A DNA stretch of 64,000 bases, taken from positions 558,001-622,000 of the forward strand of contig NZ_CP013363.1 in assembly GCF_001718315.1 (NCBI RefSeq). The letters run 5' to 3'. A program made the translations under genes and the position numbers. How positions within the stretch are numbered: the stretch's first letter is position 1; each line of letters starts with the position of its first letter. Origin of the DNA: Burkholderia diffusa (GTDB lineage: Bacteria; Pseudomonadota; Gammaproteobacteria; Burkholderiales; Burkholderiaceae). Below are positions 53,237 to 63,909 of the stretch, one piece after another. Under the pieces are notes generated by a model. It did no database searches, was not told the DNA's origin, and saw only the letters and a program-made list of their open reading frames with translations.

Positions 53237-53400
53237 GGTGGCAGGGCGGAGGTCAGTGGGCTCAGGGCTTTTTATGGGATAAGGCGCGGCTAGTTTACCC
53301 GAGCCGGCGGTCAGTACCGTTGTTGCACGACGTGGCGCCCCGCGGCGGCTCGTCGGGGAATACACTGCGCGCATCGTTGCATTGCATCACCGGGACCTCC

Positions 53401-56400
53401 ATGCCATTTCTTCGACAGACACTGGACGAATTGCGGCGCTATCACCGACTTCTGATGGTCGGCGGACGCTGGGCCGCGGTGCTCGTCATGACATTCGCGC
53501 TCGTTTTCGAGGCGACCTACCTCGTCCAGACGCACATCGCGGACGAGGCGCAGACGTTTGCGATCGCGCATCGGCTTGTTCGAGGCCGCATCAACGCGAA
53601 TGAGCATTCCTTCCTCAACGGGGTAGTGCGGGCCGAGCTGTCGTGGGACGACGAGCGGGCGGCGCCGCACGCTCTCATCGAGCAATTCCGCGCGAATGGC
53701 AATTTGCTGCGCTGGAAGCCATTCGCGTCCGAGCGGCTCGAAGTATTGATCGCCGGTGCGCCGCACGCGGCGCCGGCCGATGCAACGCTTGAGCGTGCAT
53801 TCGCGTTTGCGACACAGGTGGGGCGCGCGAACGTCGCGACGTCGAGAGTGCTCGGGCGATCGATCACACAGGTTTTTTTCAATGCGGACCGCAGTGTCGT
53901 CGCGATCATGCCGTCGTCGGATGTCGCTCACCCCGAGCGGCTTGCCACGGTCGAGGGCCGCGCCGACTTCACGCGCGAACTGACGGACGGCACGGAGAAG
54001 CTTGCATTCGACGCGCCGAGCGAACTCCTCGGCACGGCGCCGAAAGCCTACTGGGTACCACGGCTCTATGCACTGCCGACCGGCCGCAAGGTGCTTCAGC
54101 TTGCATCGCCGGTCATGTCCGCGGGCAAGGTCGAAGCGGTGCTCGTCAGCGAGATCGATCCGGACGACCTGCTTTGGCCGATTGCTGGCGGTACGCATGA
54201 CGGAATGTTTGCCATCCTGAGCGATTCCGGCGAAATCGTCGCTACGGCGTCGCAGCGTGCGCCGGGCCGCGCGGAGCTGGATTTCGTTTCGAACTGGCGT
54301 CGCGGGCATCGTCTCGATGCCGGCAGCGTGACGGCATACCGGACCGGTGGCCGGTTCGTGCTCGCACAGCCGCTCGGCGACAGCGGCTTTTCGCTCGTCT
54401 ACACGTACTCGTGGCGTGATGTCGCGGCAGCGATCCAGGCCAGGGCGCTGGCGGCTGCCGCGATCGCGCTGACCGGGCTTGCCGTGATCTGGCTGCTGCT
54501 CTATCAGTTGAATCGGCGTGTCTTTCTGCCGATGTACGCGCGCTCCGAGCAGGTGTTCGAAAGCGAGCGCCTGAGCCGCACGGTGATCGAGACGGTGCCG
54601 GTCGGCATCGGCCTCGTGTCGACCGGCAGCGGCGAACTGCTGTACGGCGGCTCGTCGCTGCTGGCGCTGAGCGATCTGCTCGACGGCGGAATGCCGCGCT
54701 TGCTGGGTGAGTTGTCGAAGCGGTACGCGCGCCTGCAGTCGGCGCATGGCGGTGAGTCCGATGAAGTGTTCCAGGAGGACGTCGCGCTACCCACGCGCGA
54801 TGGCGGCGAGATCGCGCTGCAGGCCCGTTTCGCGAGAGGCCGGTATCTCGGCGAGGACGTGCTCGTTACCGCGTTTGTCGACATGACCGCAAGCAAGCAA
54901 CTGCAGCAGCGGCTGCGCGACGCGAAGCGCGCGGCCGACCAGGCGAACGCCGCGAAATCCACGTTCCTCGCGACGATGAGCCATGAGATCCGTACGCCGC
55001 TCAACGCGATCCTCGGCAATCTCGAGCTGCTTGCCCATTCGTCGCTGAATCCGCTGCAGCGCGACCGCCTGCGGACGATCCGCGCATCGTCGAACGGCCT
55101 GCTCGCGATCATTCAGGACGTACTCGACTTCTCGAAGATCGAGGCCGGCGAAATGCAGTTCGAGTACATTCCATTCAACGTCGCCGACGTGATGACGCGT
55201 GCGCTCGTGATGTTCGCGCCGGTCGCGCAAGCGAAGGGTGTCGCGCTATACGGCACGTTCGGCTCGTCGATCGATCAACGAATGCGCGGCGATCCGGCAC
55301 GCCTTGCGCAGGTCGTGCACAACCTGCTGTCCAATGCGATCAAGTTCACGGCCGACGGGAAGGTGACGTTGACCATCGGATATGACGTGCCGCTCGACGG
55401 GCCGCAAACGGGCGCGATGCTCGTCGTGAGCGTCGCGGACACAGGCATCGGGATAGGCGACGCGCAGCGCGAGCACTTGTTCAAGGCATTCGCGCAGGCC
55501 GATTCGTCGATTTCGCGGCGCTTTGGCGGCACGGGCCTTGGTCTCGCGCTGTGCCAGCGGCTGACTGCCGGGATGGGTGGAACGATCGGATTCGACGGTG
55601 AAGCGTGCGCAGGCAGCTGCTTCACCGTGCGCGTTCCGCTCGATCGTGTCGATCCGGCGCGGGCGCACGTCGTGCCCGATGCGCGGATCTTTGCCGGCCA
55701 GCGCGTGACGTTGCTGGCCGCGGCCGACGAATGGCATGCGTGCGCCGTGCCGCTGATGACGTCATGGGGTATGGAAGTCGAAGCGGCGCATCATCCGGAT
55801 GAAATCGCGGAAACGAGTGGGCGCCTGCTGGTGATCTACGGCGATCGCAGCGGCTGGTCGGCGCAGAGCGAGAACCGGCACGTCGAGGACTGCGCCGCGG
55901 TCGTCAACTGCAGCGTCGATGGCCCGCTCCAGCCGATGCGCGTCGGTCGCGTGCTGACCGTGTCGTGCCATGCACCGGCCGGATTGCGCGCGGCGCTCGA
56001 CCACGTGCTGAACGGTAAATCGCTGGCGTCGCCGGCGGCATCGCGGTCGAATGGCGACGCGGCCGCCTCCGACTCCGACGCGCAGCCTGCACGGCGTCTG
56101 GGGCTGCACGTGCTGGTTGCCGAGGACAACGAGGTCAATCAGCGTTTGCTCCAGGAGCAACTGTCGATGCTCGACTGCTCGGTTCGAATCGTAGCGGATG
56201 GCGTAGAGGCGTTGCAGATGTTGTCGGACCAAAGCTTCGACGTCGTGCTGACCGACCTGAACATGCCGCGCATGGACGGATACGTGCTTGCGAGGATCAT
56301 GCGCGAGCGCTGGCCGCGCACGCCGATCGTTGCGGTTACCGCGGACGCAACCGTCGACGAGCATCGGCGCTGCACGGAACTCGGCATTCGCGCGGTCCTG

Positions 56401-56799
56401 TCGAAGCCGCTTTCGCTGGGCGGACTGGCACGCATCCTGACGCAGATCGCCGACCGGGCCGACACTGCCGGCGCGCAACAGGGCGACGCGGATGACGGCG
56501 ATGCGCCACTAGGCGATCGCGCGATCCCGCCTGCCGTTGTCGACGCATTCCGCCGCTCGTGCGCGAAGTCGCTCGACGCATTGCGCAAGGCGCTGACGTG
56601 CGGCGATGCGGCAGCGATGCTGGCGGAGTTGCATTCGCTGAAAGGGGCGCTTGGCGTGTTTCAGCAGCGCGAGTTGGGGCTACGATGTGTCAGGCTCGAG
56701 CAGCAGATCCGGACGGACGGATTGGTCGGCGCCGGCGACGCATTGCAAGTGCTCGCCGATGCGCTCGCACGGCTGCTGGAGCCACGCAACGGAAAGTGA
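53401..56799 (+). CDS. cblS: Hybrid sensor histidine kinase of the pilus locus (CblS / RcsC-EvgS-like)
   Basis: 1132 residues. Membrane segments at about 18-38 and 341-365 enclose a 300-residue periplasmic sensor. The kinase core follows a PAS-like/linker region: phospho-His528 in SHEIRTPLNAILGN, N box NLLSNAIKFT, G1 DTGIGIG, F/G2 RRFGGTGLGLALCQ. Then comes a pseudo-receiver (about 755-890) without an acceptor Asp, a true receiver (VAEDNEVNQRLL, Asp952 in VVLTDLNMPRMDG) and an Hpt domain (His1078 in LAELHSLKGALG). It should run a four-step His-Asp-His-Asp relay to one or both LuxR-type regulators next door. ATG 53401 matches the start of the membrane helix region. Confidence 0.87.
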   Translation: MPFLRQTLDELRRYHRLLMVGGRWAAVLVMTFALVFEATYLVQTHIADEAQTFAIAHRLVRGRINANEHSFLNGVVRAELSWDDERAAPHALIEQFRANGNLLRWKPFASERLEVLIAGAPHAAPADATLERAFAFATQVGRANVATSRVLGRSITQVFFNADRSVVAIMPSSDVAHPERLATVEGRADFTRELTDGTEKLAFDAPSELLGTAPKAYWVPRLYALPTGRKVLQLASPVMSAGKVEAVLVSEIDPDDLLWPIAGGTHDGMFAILSDSGEIVATASQRAPGRAELDFVSNWRRGHRLDAGSVTAYRTGGRFVLAQPLGDSGFSLVYTYSWRDVAAAIQARALAAAAIALTGLAVIWLLLYQLNRRVFLPMYARSEQVFESERLSRTVIETVPVGIGLVSTGSGELLYGGSSLLALSDLLDGGMPRLLGELSKRYARLQSAHGGESDEVFQEDVALPTRDGGEIALQARFARGRYLGEDVLVTAFVDMTASKQLQQRLRDAKRAADQANAAKSTFLATMSHEIRTPLNAILGNLELLAHSSLNPLQRDRLRTIRASSNGLLAIIQDVLDFSKIEAGEMQFEYIPFNVADVMTRALVMFAPVAQAKGVALYGTFGSSIDQRMRGDPARLAQVVHNLLSNAIKFTADGKVTLTIGYDVPLDGPQTGAMLVVSVADTGIGIGDAQREHLFKAFAQADSSISRRFGGTGLGLALCQRLTAGMGGTIGFDGEACAGSCFTVRVPLDRVDPARAHVVPDARIFAGQRVTLLAAADEWHACAVPLMTSWGMEVEAAHHPDEIAETSGRLLVIYGDRSGWSAQSENRHVEDCAAVVNCSVDGPLQPMRVGRVLTVSCHAPAGLRAALDHVLNGKSLASPAASRSNGDAAASDSDAQPARRLGLHVLVAEDNEVNQRLLQEQLSMLDCSVRIVADGVEALQMLSDQSFDVVLTDLNMPRMDGYVLARIMRERWPRTPIVAVTADATVDEHRRCTELGIRAVLSKPLSLGGLARILTQIADRADTAGAQQGDADDGDAPLGDRAIPPAVVDAFRRSCAKSLDALRKALTCGDAAAMLAELHSLKGALGVFQQRELGLRCVRLEQQIRTDGLVGAGDALQVLADALARLLEPRNGK

Positions 56800-57001
56800 T
56801 GTCGCTGAATCGCCAGCGGCAACACGCTCGTGCATCCAGCACGGCTTTTCAGGCGAGACTGCGCCACCAATCAGGCGTTGCGTTCTCCGCCGCCGCATGT
56901 ATCATTCGCCCTTCTTTGAGACATTCGTCAGCCGCTTTCGTGTAAGTGGCTGATAAATAGCGATAATTTCCTGACATTTGAAGGGCTGAACAATCCGCGC
57001 C

Positions 57002-58222
57002 ATGGAAACCTACGACATCGCCGTGATCGGCGCGGGCGCCGCCGGGATGATGAGCGCCGCCGTCGCCGGGCAACTCGGCCGCCGCGTGGTGCTGATCGAT
57101 CACGCGCCGCGGCTCGCCGAGAAAATCCGCATCTCGGGCGGCGGCCGCTGCAACTTCACGAATCTCTACGCGGGCCCCGACAACTACCTGTCGTCGAATC
57201 CGCATTTCGCACGCTCGGCGCTTGCGCGCTATACGCCGCGCGACTTTCTCGGGCTGCTCAAGCGCCATCACGTCACCTGGCACGAAAAGCACAAGGGGCA
57301 GCTTTTTTGTGATCACGGCAGCGACGCGATCATCGACGTGCTGAAGCATGAATGCGATGCGGGCGGCATTGCCTGGCGCCGGCCGGTGGTCGTCGACGCG
57401 GTGCGCCACGCGCCGGCCGACGGCTTCACGCTCGACACGCAGCAGGCGGGGCCGATTCGCGCACGCGCGCTGGTCGTCGCCACCGGCGGCTTGTCGATCC
57501 CGAAGATCGGCGCGACCGACTTCGGCTACCGGCTCGCGAAGCAGTTCGGCCACAAGCTCGTCGATACGCGGCCCGCGCTCGTGCCGCTCACCTTTGCGCA
57601 GCAGGACTGGGAGCCGTTCGCGGCGCTGTCCGGCGTGTCGCTGGAAGTGCGCGTGTCGACCGGCGACAAGAAGCGCGGCGGCGAATTCGTCGAGGACCTG
57701 CTCCTGACCCATCGGGGCCTGTCGGGCCCCGGCATCCTGCAGATTTCGAGCTACTGGCAGTCCGGCGACCCCATCCGCATCGACCTGTTGCCGCAGCGCG
57801 ACGCGGTGGCCGACCTGCTCGACGCGAAGCGCACGTCAAAGCGCCAGATCGGCTCGCTGCTCGCGGACTGGGTGCCGTCGCGCCTCGCTCACGTCTGGCT
57901 CGACACCCACCGCGTCGCGGCCGACGCACGGCTTGCGGACCTGCCCGACAAGACGCTGCGCCAGATCGGCGACGCGCTGTCCGGCTGGACGCTGACACCG
58001 AACGGCACCGAGGGCTACAAGAAGGCGGAGGTGACGAAGGGCGGCGTCGATACGCGCGAACTGTCGTCGGCGACGATGATGAGCGCTCGGGTGCCAGGAC
58101 TGTTCTTCATCGGCGAGGCGGTGGACGTGACGGGCTGGCTCGGCGGCTACAACTTCCAGTGGGCGTGGGCGTCGGGCACGGCGGCGGGGCAGGCGGCGGC
58201 GGAGTTTGCGCGGGGCGCGTGA
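57002..58222 (+). CDS. BaiN/HI0933-family FAD-dependent oxidoreductase
   Basis: 406 residues. FAD-binding motif YDIAVIGAGAAGMMSAAVAGQ is at the N-terminus, with family markers EKIRISGGGRCNFTN, VVATGGLSIPKIGATDFGY, LLTHRGLSGPGILQISSYW, EVTKGGVDTREL and GLFFIGEAVDVTGWLGGYNFQWAWASG. These are the full set for the HI0933/BaiN group. Some members reduce bile-acid intermediates; the role in proteobacteria is not established. It often lies near rpsU or tsaD, and here directly precedes rpsU. Confidence 0.9.
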   Translation: METYDIAVIGAGAAGMMSAAVAGQLGRRVVLIDHAPRLAEKIRISGGGRCNFTNLYAGPDNYLSSNPHFARSALARYTPRDFLGLLKRHHVTWHEKHKGQLFCDHGSDAIIDVLKHECDAGGIAWRRPVVVDAVRHAPADGFTLDTQQAGPIRARALVVATGGLSIPKIGATDFGYRLAKQFGHKLVDTRPALVPLTFAQQDWEPFAALSGVSLEVRVSTGDKKRGGEFVEDLLLTHRGLSGPGILQISSYWQSGDPIRIDLLPQRDAVADLLDAKRTSKRQIGSLLADWVPSRLAHVWLDTHRVAADARLADLPDKTLRQIGDALSGWTLTPNGTEGYKKAEVTKGGVDTRELSSATMMSARVPGLFFIGEAVDVTGWLGGYNFQWAWASGTAAGQAAAEFARGA

Positions 58223-58281
58223 CACGGCTGCGCGGGCCGGCCATTGACGGAACCCGGCTCTTATGTCTTTGCGCGGCGCTC

Positions 58282-58290
58282 TGCTATACT
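58282..58290 (+). promoter_or_regulatory. Extended -10 promoter of rpsU
   Basis: TG-C-TATACT lies 39 bp upstream of the rpsU start. No good -35 at 17 bp; the extended -10 is the convincing part. Confidence 0.6.
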
Positions 58291-58328
58291 CGTAAATCTT
58301 CCCTGCAAACCTTTATTCGTGTCGGATC

Positions 58329-58541
58329 ATGACGATCATTCGCGTTAAAGAAAACGAGCCGTTCGAAGTCGCCATGCGCCGCTTCAAGCGCACGATCGAG
58401 AAGAACGGTCTGCTGACCGAACTTCGTGCGCGGGAGTTTTACGAGAAGCCGACCGCCGAGCGCAAGCGCAAGAAGGCTGCCGCGGTGAAGCGTCATTACA
58501 AGCGGATCCGCAGCCAGACGCTGCCGAAGAAGCTGTACTGA
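58329..58541 (+). CDS. rpsU: 30S ribosomal protein S21
   Basis: 70 residues, the full S21 sequence: [29 protein letters not shown], then the basic helix [28 protein letters not shown]21 helps base-pair the Shine-Dalgarno region of mRNA with 16S rRNA. Burkholderia genomes usually carry more than one rpsU; this is the copy in the rpsU-yqeY-dnaG-rpoD cluster. It has its own promoter and a terminator behind it, which would throttle downstream dnaG expression as in E. coli. Confidence 0.98.
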
Positions 58542-58640
58542 ACGATTGAGCGCCGCGCGGTTCGCTGAGCGGCGCACCGGCGAGCTCCGCACGATCGGCC
58601 TCGGTCAGGGGCCGCGAGTCGCCGATGCCGGATTCGAGCA

Positions 58641-58674
58641 ACCCGCTTGAGACTTAGTCCCAAGCGGGTTTTTG
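58641..58674 (+). terminator. Terminator behind rpsU
   Basis: ACCCGCTTG / CAAGCGGGT stem with a loop that itself holds GACT-T-AGTC, followed by TTTTTG. It probably limits read-through into yqeY-dnaG, the classical arrangement in this operon. Confidence 0.85.
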
Positions 58675-58726
58675 TGTTGACGCCCGTTCGCGGGCGTCGA
58701 AGTCACGTTTTCATCCCGGGTGAAAG

Positions 58727-59173
58727 ATGAGTTTGAAAGAGCAGATCAGCGAAGACATGAAGGCCGCGATGCGCGCAAAGGAAAGCGAGCGTCTGGCGAC
58801 GATTCGCCTGCTGCTGGCCGCGATCAAGCAGCGCGAAGTCGATGACCGGGTCACCCTCGACGACGCGGGCATCACCGCCGTGATCGACAAGATGATCAAG
58901 CAGCGCAAGGATTCGATCAGCCAGTTCCAGGCCGCCGGCCGCGACGATCTCGTCGAGAAGGAGCAGGCGGAACTGACGGTGCTGGCCGCCTATATGCCGG
59001 CACAGCTGTCGGACGACGAAGTGGCCGCCGAAGTCCAGGCCGCGGTCGCTGCAACCGGTGCAGCCGGCCCGCAGGACATGGGCAAGGTGATGGGCGTGCT
59101 GAAGGGCAAGCTCGCGGGCCGGGCCGACATGACGGCCGTTTCCGCGCAGGTCAAGGCCGCGTTGTCGAAGTAA
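58727..59173 (+). CDS. GatB/YqeY domain protein
   Basis: 148 residues, the usual length of YqeY: MSLKEQISEDMKAAMRAKESERLATIRLLLAAIKQREVD at the start, QFQAAGRDDLVEKEQAELTVLAAYMP in the middle and MGKVMGVLKGKLAGRADMTAVSAQVKAALS at the end. The domain is shared with the tail of the amidotransferase subunit GatB and may bind tRNA, though no reaction is known for the free form. Its position between rpsU and dnaG is conserved in many bacteria. Confidence 0.95.
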   Translation: MSLKEQISEDMKAAMRAKESERLATIRLLLAAIKQREVDDRVTLDDAGITAVIDKMIKQRKDSISQFQAAGRDDLVEKEQAELTVLAAYMPAQLSDDEVAAEVQAAVAATGAAGPQDMGKVMGVLKGKLAGRADMTAVSAQVKAALSK

Positions 59174-59242
59174 AACCCGCTTCCCGGCGCCGCATGCGCG
59201 TGCGCCGGGGCGTCGTATTGTCTTTTTTCGCTCGATCCCACG

Positions 59243-61114
59243 GTGATTCCGCATTCGTTCCTGCAGGATTTGCTGAACCGCGTCGATATCGTCGACGTGG
59301 TGGGCCGGTACGTGCAGCTCAAGAAGGGCGGCGCGAACTTCATGGGGTTGTGCCCGTTCCATAACGAGAAGAGCCCGTCGTTTACCGTCAGTCCGACCAA
59401 GCAGTTCTATCACTGCTTCGGCTGCGGCGCGCACGGTACGGCGATTGGTTTCCTGATGGAGCATGCGGGGCTCACGTTTCCGGAAGCCGTGCAGGAGCTC
59501 GCGCAATCGGTCGGGCTGACCGTGCCGCATGAGCCGTCGACGCGCGGCGGAGGTGGAGGGGGCGGTGGCGATTACCCGGCGCCCGTGTCGAAATCGGTCG
59601 CGACCGCGCTGTCCGACGTGATGTCCGCGGCGTGCGACTACTACCGCAAGCAATTGCGCGGCGCGACGGTCGCGATCCAGTATCTGAAGAACCGGGGCCT
59701 GACCGGCGAGATTGCTGCGCGCTTCGGGCTCGGTTATGCGCCGGACGGCTGGCAGAACCTCGAAGCCGCGTTCCCGGACTACCGCGACGACTCGCTTGTC
59801 GAATCAGGGCTCGTGATCGTCAGTGAGAAAACCGATGCGCAGGGCGTCGCGCGACGCTACGACCGGTTCCGCGAGCGGATCATGTTCCCGATTCGCAACG
59901 TGAAGGGGCAGGTGATCGGGTTCGGCGGGCGCGTGCTCGGCAGCGGCGAGCCGAAGTACCTGAATTCGCCCGAAACACCGCTGTTCAACAAGGGCAGCGA
60001 ACTGTACGGGCTGTTCGAGGCGCGCCTCGCGATCCGCGAGCGCAAGTACGTGCTGGTCGTCGAAGGCTACATGGATGTCGTCGCGCTCGCGCAGCTCGGC
60101 TTCCCGAACGCCGTCGCGACGCTCGGCACGGCGTGCACGCCGATTCACGTACAGAAACTGCTGCGTCAGACGGATACGGTCATTTTCAGCTTCGACGGCG
60201 ACTCGGCCGGCCGGCGCGCGGCGCGCCGCGCGCTCGAGGCGTGCCTGCCGCATGCGGCGGACAACCGGACGATCCGATTCCTTTTCCTGCCGTCCGAACA
60301 CGATCCGGACAGCTACGTACGCGAATTCGGCGCGGACGCGTTTTCCGAGCAGGTCGAGCGCGCGATGCCGCTGTCACAATTTCTGTTGAACGAAGCAATT
60401 GCCGGCAAGGCGCTCGACCAGCCGGAAGGTCGAGCGAAGGCGCTGTTCGATGCGAAGCCGCTGCTGCAGGCGTTGCCGGCGAACGCGTTGCGCGCGCAGA
60501 TCATGCACATGTTCGCCGACCGACTCGATATCCCGTTCGAGGAAGTCGCGGGGCTGTCGGAGGTCGATGCGCGCATCGCGGCGCCGGCTCGCCAGGCGCC
60601 CGCGCGCAGCGAGCGGCGGCGTGTGACGGACAGCGAAAAGCGTGCGTTGCGTACGCTCGTCATGCATCCGCGAATCGCGTCGCAGCTCGACGACGAACAG
60701 CTTGCGACCCTGCACGCGCTGCCGCGGATCGGCGAGCTGTTCGCCGAAGTCGTCGAGCATGCGCGTGCGCTGGGCGACGGTGCGGAGTTCCGGCTGCTGT
60801 CGGATGTCCTGCGGGCGTCCTCGAACGGCGCGACTTACGAGGAAATCTTCCGCGAAATTCTGGACTATGATGAAAACGTCCGCGATTTGCTGTTACAGAA
60901 TCCGGAAGACGAGACGGTGCCCGAGCGGCAGCGTGAACAGGAACGGATCGCGGGGGAGGAGCTGCAGGCCGCGGTGCTCAAGATGCGCTATGACGCCTGC
61001 TGTGACAGGCTCGATCGGCTTGCGCGGCAATCCACCTTCACCCCCGAGGAACTGGCTGAATTGACGGAATTGAACCGGCAGCGAACCGACATGAAGCGTC
61101 GGCTCGGGCTGTAG
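59243..61114 (+). CDS. dnaG: DNA primase
   Basis: 623 residues starting with GTG. The N-terminal zinc finger (CPFH ... CFGCG within residues 37-62) reads template DNA. The TOPRIM catalytic core has VVEGYMDVVALAQLG, TLGTACT and FSFDGDSAGRRAARRAL. The C-terminal helical domain binds helicase DnaB. A run of eight glycines (residues about 101-108, after PSTRG) forms a flexible linker between the zinc finger and the core and is unusually long and pure. It lies in the rpsU-yqeY-dnaG-rpoD cluster. Confidence 0.98.
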   Translation: MIPHSFLQDLLNRVDIVDVVGRYVQLKKGGANFMGLCPFHNEKSPSFTVSPTKQFYHCFGCGAHGTAIGFLMEHAGLTFPEAVQELAQSVGLTVPHEPSTRGGGGGGGGDYPAPVSKSVATALSDVMSAACDYYRKQLRGATVAIQYLKNRGLTGEIAARFGLGYAPDGWQNLEAAFPDYRDDSLVESGLVIVSEKTDAQGVARRYDRFRERIMFPIRNVKGQVIGFGGRVLGSGEPKYLNSPETPLFNKGSELYGLFEARLAIRERKYVLVVEGYMDVVALAQLGFPNAVATLGTACTPIHVQKLLRQTDTVIFSFDGDSAGRRAARRALEACLPHAADNRTIRFLFLPSEHDPDSYVREFGADAFSEQVERAMPLSQFLLNEAIAGKALDQPEGRAKALFDAKPLLQALPANALRAQIMHMFADRLDIPFEEVAGLSEVDARIAAPARQAPARSERRRVTDSEKRALRTLVMHPRIASQLDDEQLATLHALPRIGELFAEVVEHARALGDGAEFRLLSDVLRASSNGATYEEIFREILDYDENVRDLLLQNPEDETVPERQREQERIAGEELQAAVLKMRYDACCDRLDRLARQSTFTPEELAELTELNRQRTDMKRRLGL

Positions 61115-61147
61115 GCGGCCTGGGCGTCAGGAGAGGACGTCCCAGCG

Positions 61148-61156
61148 TGCTATAAT
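61148..61156 (+). promoter_or_regulatory. Extended -10 promoter of rpoD
   Basis: TG-C-TATAAT, a full consensus extended -10, lies in the 88-bp gap after dnaG, 47 bp before the rpoD start. No clear -35. It allows rpoD expression independent of rpsU-dnaG. Confidence 0.65.
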
Positions 61157-61202
61157 ATAAGGTTTCCAGCGGTTTGTTTTCTAAGCAGAGGCGAGAATCG
61201 CG

Positions 61203-63620
<2,418 letters not shown>

Positions 63621-63640
63621 TTTCCAGCGTCCTACTTGCG

Positions 63641-63679
63641 AACGCCGCCGGTATCCGCGTGATGCCGGTGGCGTTTGTC
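63641..63679 (+). terminator. Hairpin behind rpoD
   Basis: A 14-bp stem (AACGCCGCCGGTAT / ATGCCGGTGGCGTT, pairing fully if two G-U pairs are allowed) with a 7-nt loop, followed by TGTCCTCTTT. Probable rpoD terminator, 20 bp after the stop. Confidence 0.65.
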
Positions 63680-63758
63680 CTCTTTGGCGTCTTTGTTGTT
63701 ACAATGCCGGCCCGGCTTCGTTGCCGGAGTGGCGTGTAGCACACGTTGCTTCTCGTCT

Positions 63759-63837
63759 GGGCCCCTAGCTCATGCTTGGTTAGAGCAGCGAACTCATAAT
63801 TCGTTGGTGCCGGGTTCGACTCCCGGGGGGCCCACCA
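63759..63837 (+). tRNA. tRNA with CAU anticodon (tRNA-Met or tRNA-Ile2)
   Basis: 79 nt including an encoded CCA. The acceptor stem GGGCCCC/GGGGCCC is perfect. The D arm is GCTC...GAGC, the anticodon arm GCGAA-CTCATAA-TTCGT with CAT at 63795-63797, the T arm CCGGG-TTCGACT-CCCGG, the discriminator A. A CAU anticodon means elongator Met unless C34 is changed to lysidine by TilS, in which case it reads AUA (Ile). The body (GGGCCCCTAGCTCA start, TTGGTGCC variable region) resembles E. coli tRNA-Ile2 more than tRNA-Met, so the identity should not be taken for granted. It is not initiator Met: the acceptor 1-72 pair is G-C. Confidence 0.93.
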
Positions 63838-63870
63838 GATTCGCTTCCAGGGTAATCCGGGGAAGTCTCG

Positions 63871-63909
63871 AAACCCGCGACGCCGCAAGGCTTCGCGGGT
63901 TTTTCTTTT
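63871..63909 (+). terminator. Terminator behind the tRNA gene
   Basis: AAACCCGCGA / TCGCGGGTTT, a 10-bp stem with a 12-nt loop containing a small GCCGCAAGGC hairpin, followed by TTTCTTTT. Confidence 0.85.

Noticed and set aside
53368-53388. TGCATTGCATCA before the hybrid kinase as a second PhaR site
   Set aside because: It mismatches the consensus at a fixed position and lies only about 20 bp before the start codon; TGCATTGCA is a frequent chance palindrome.
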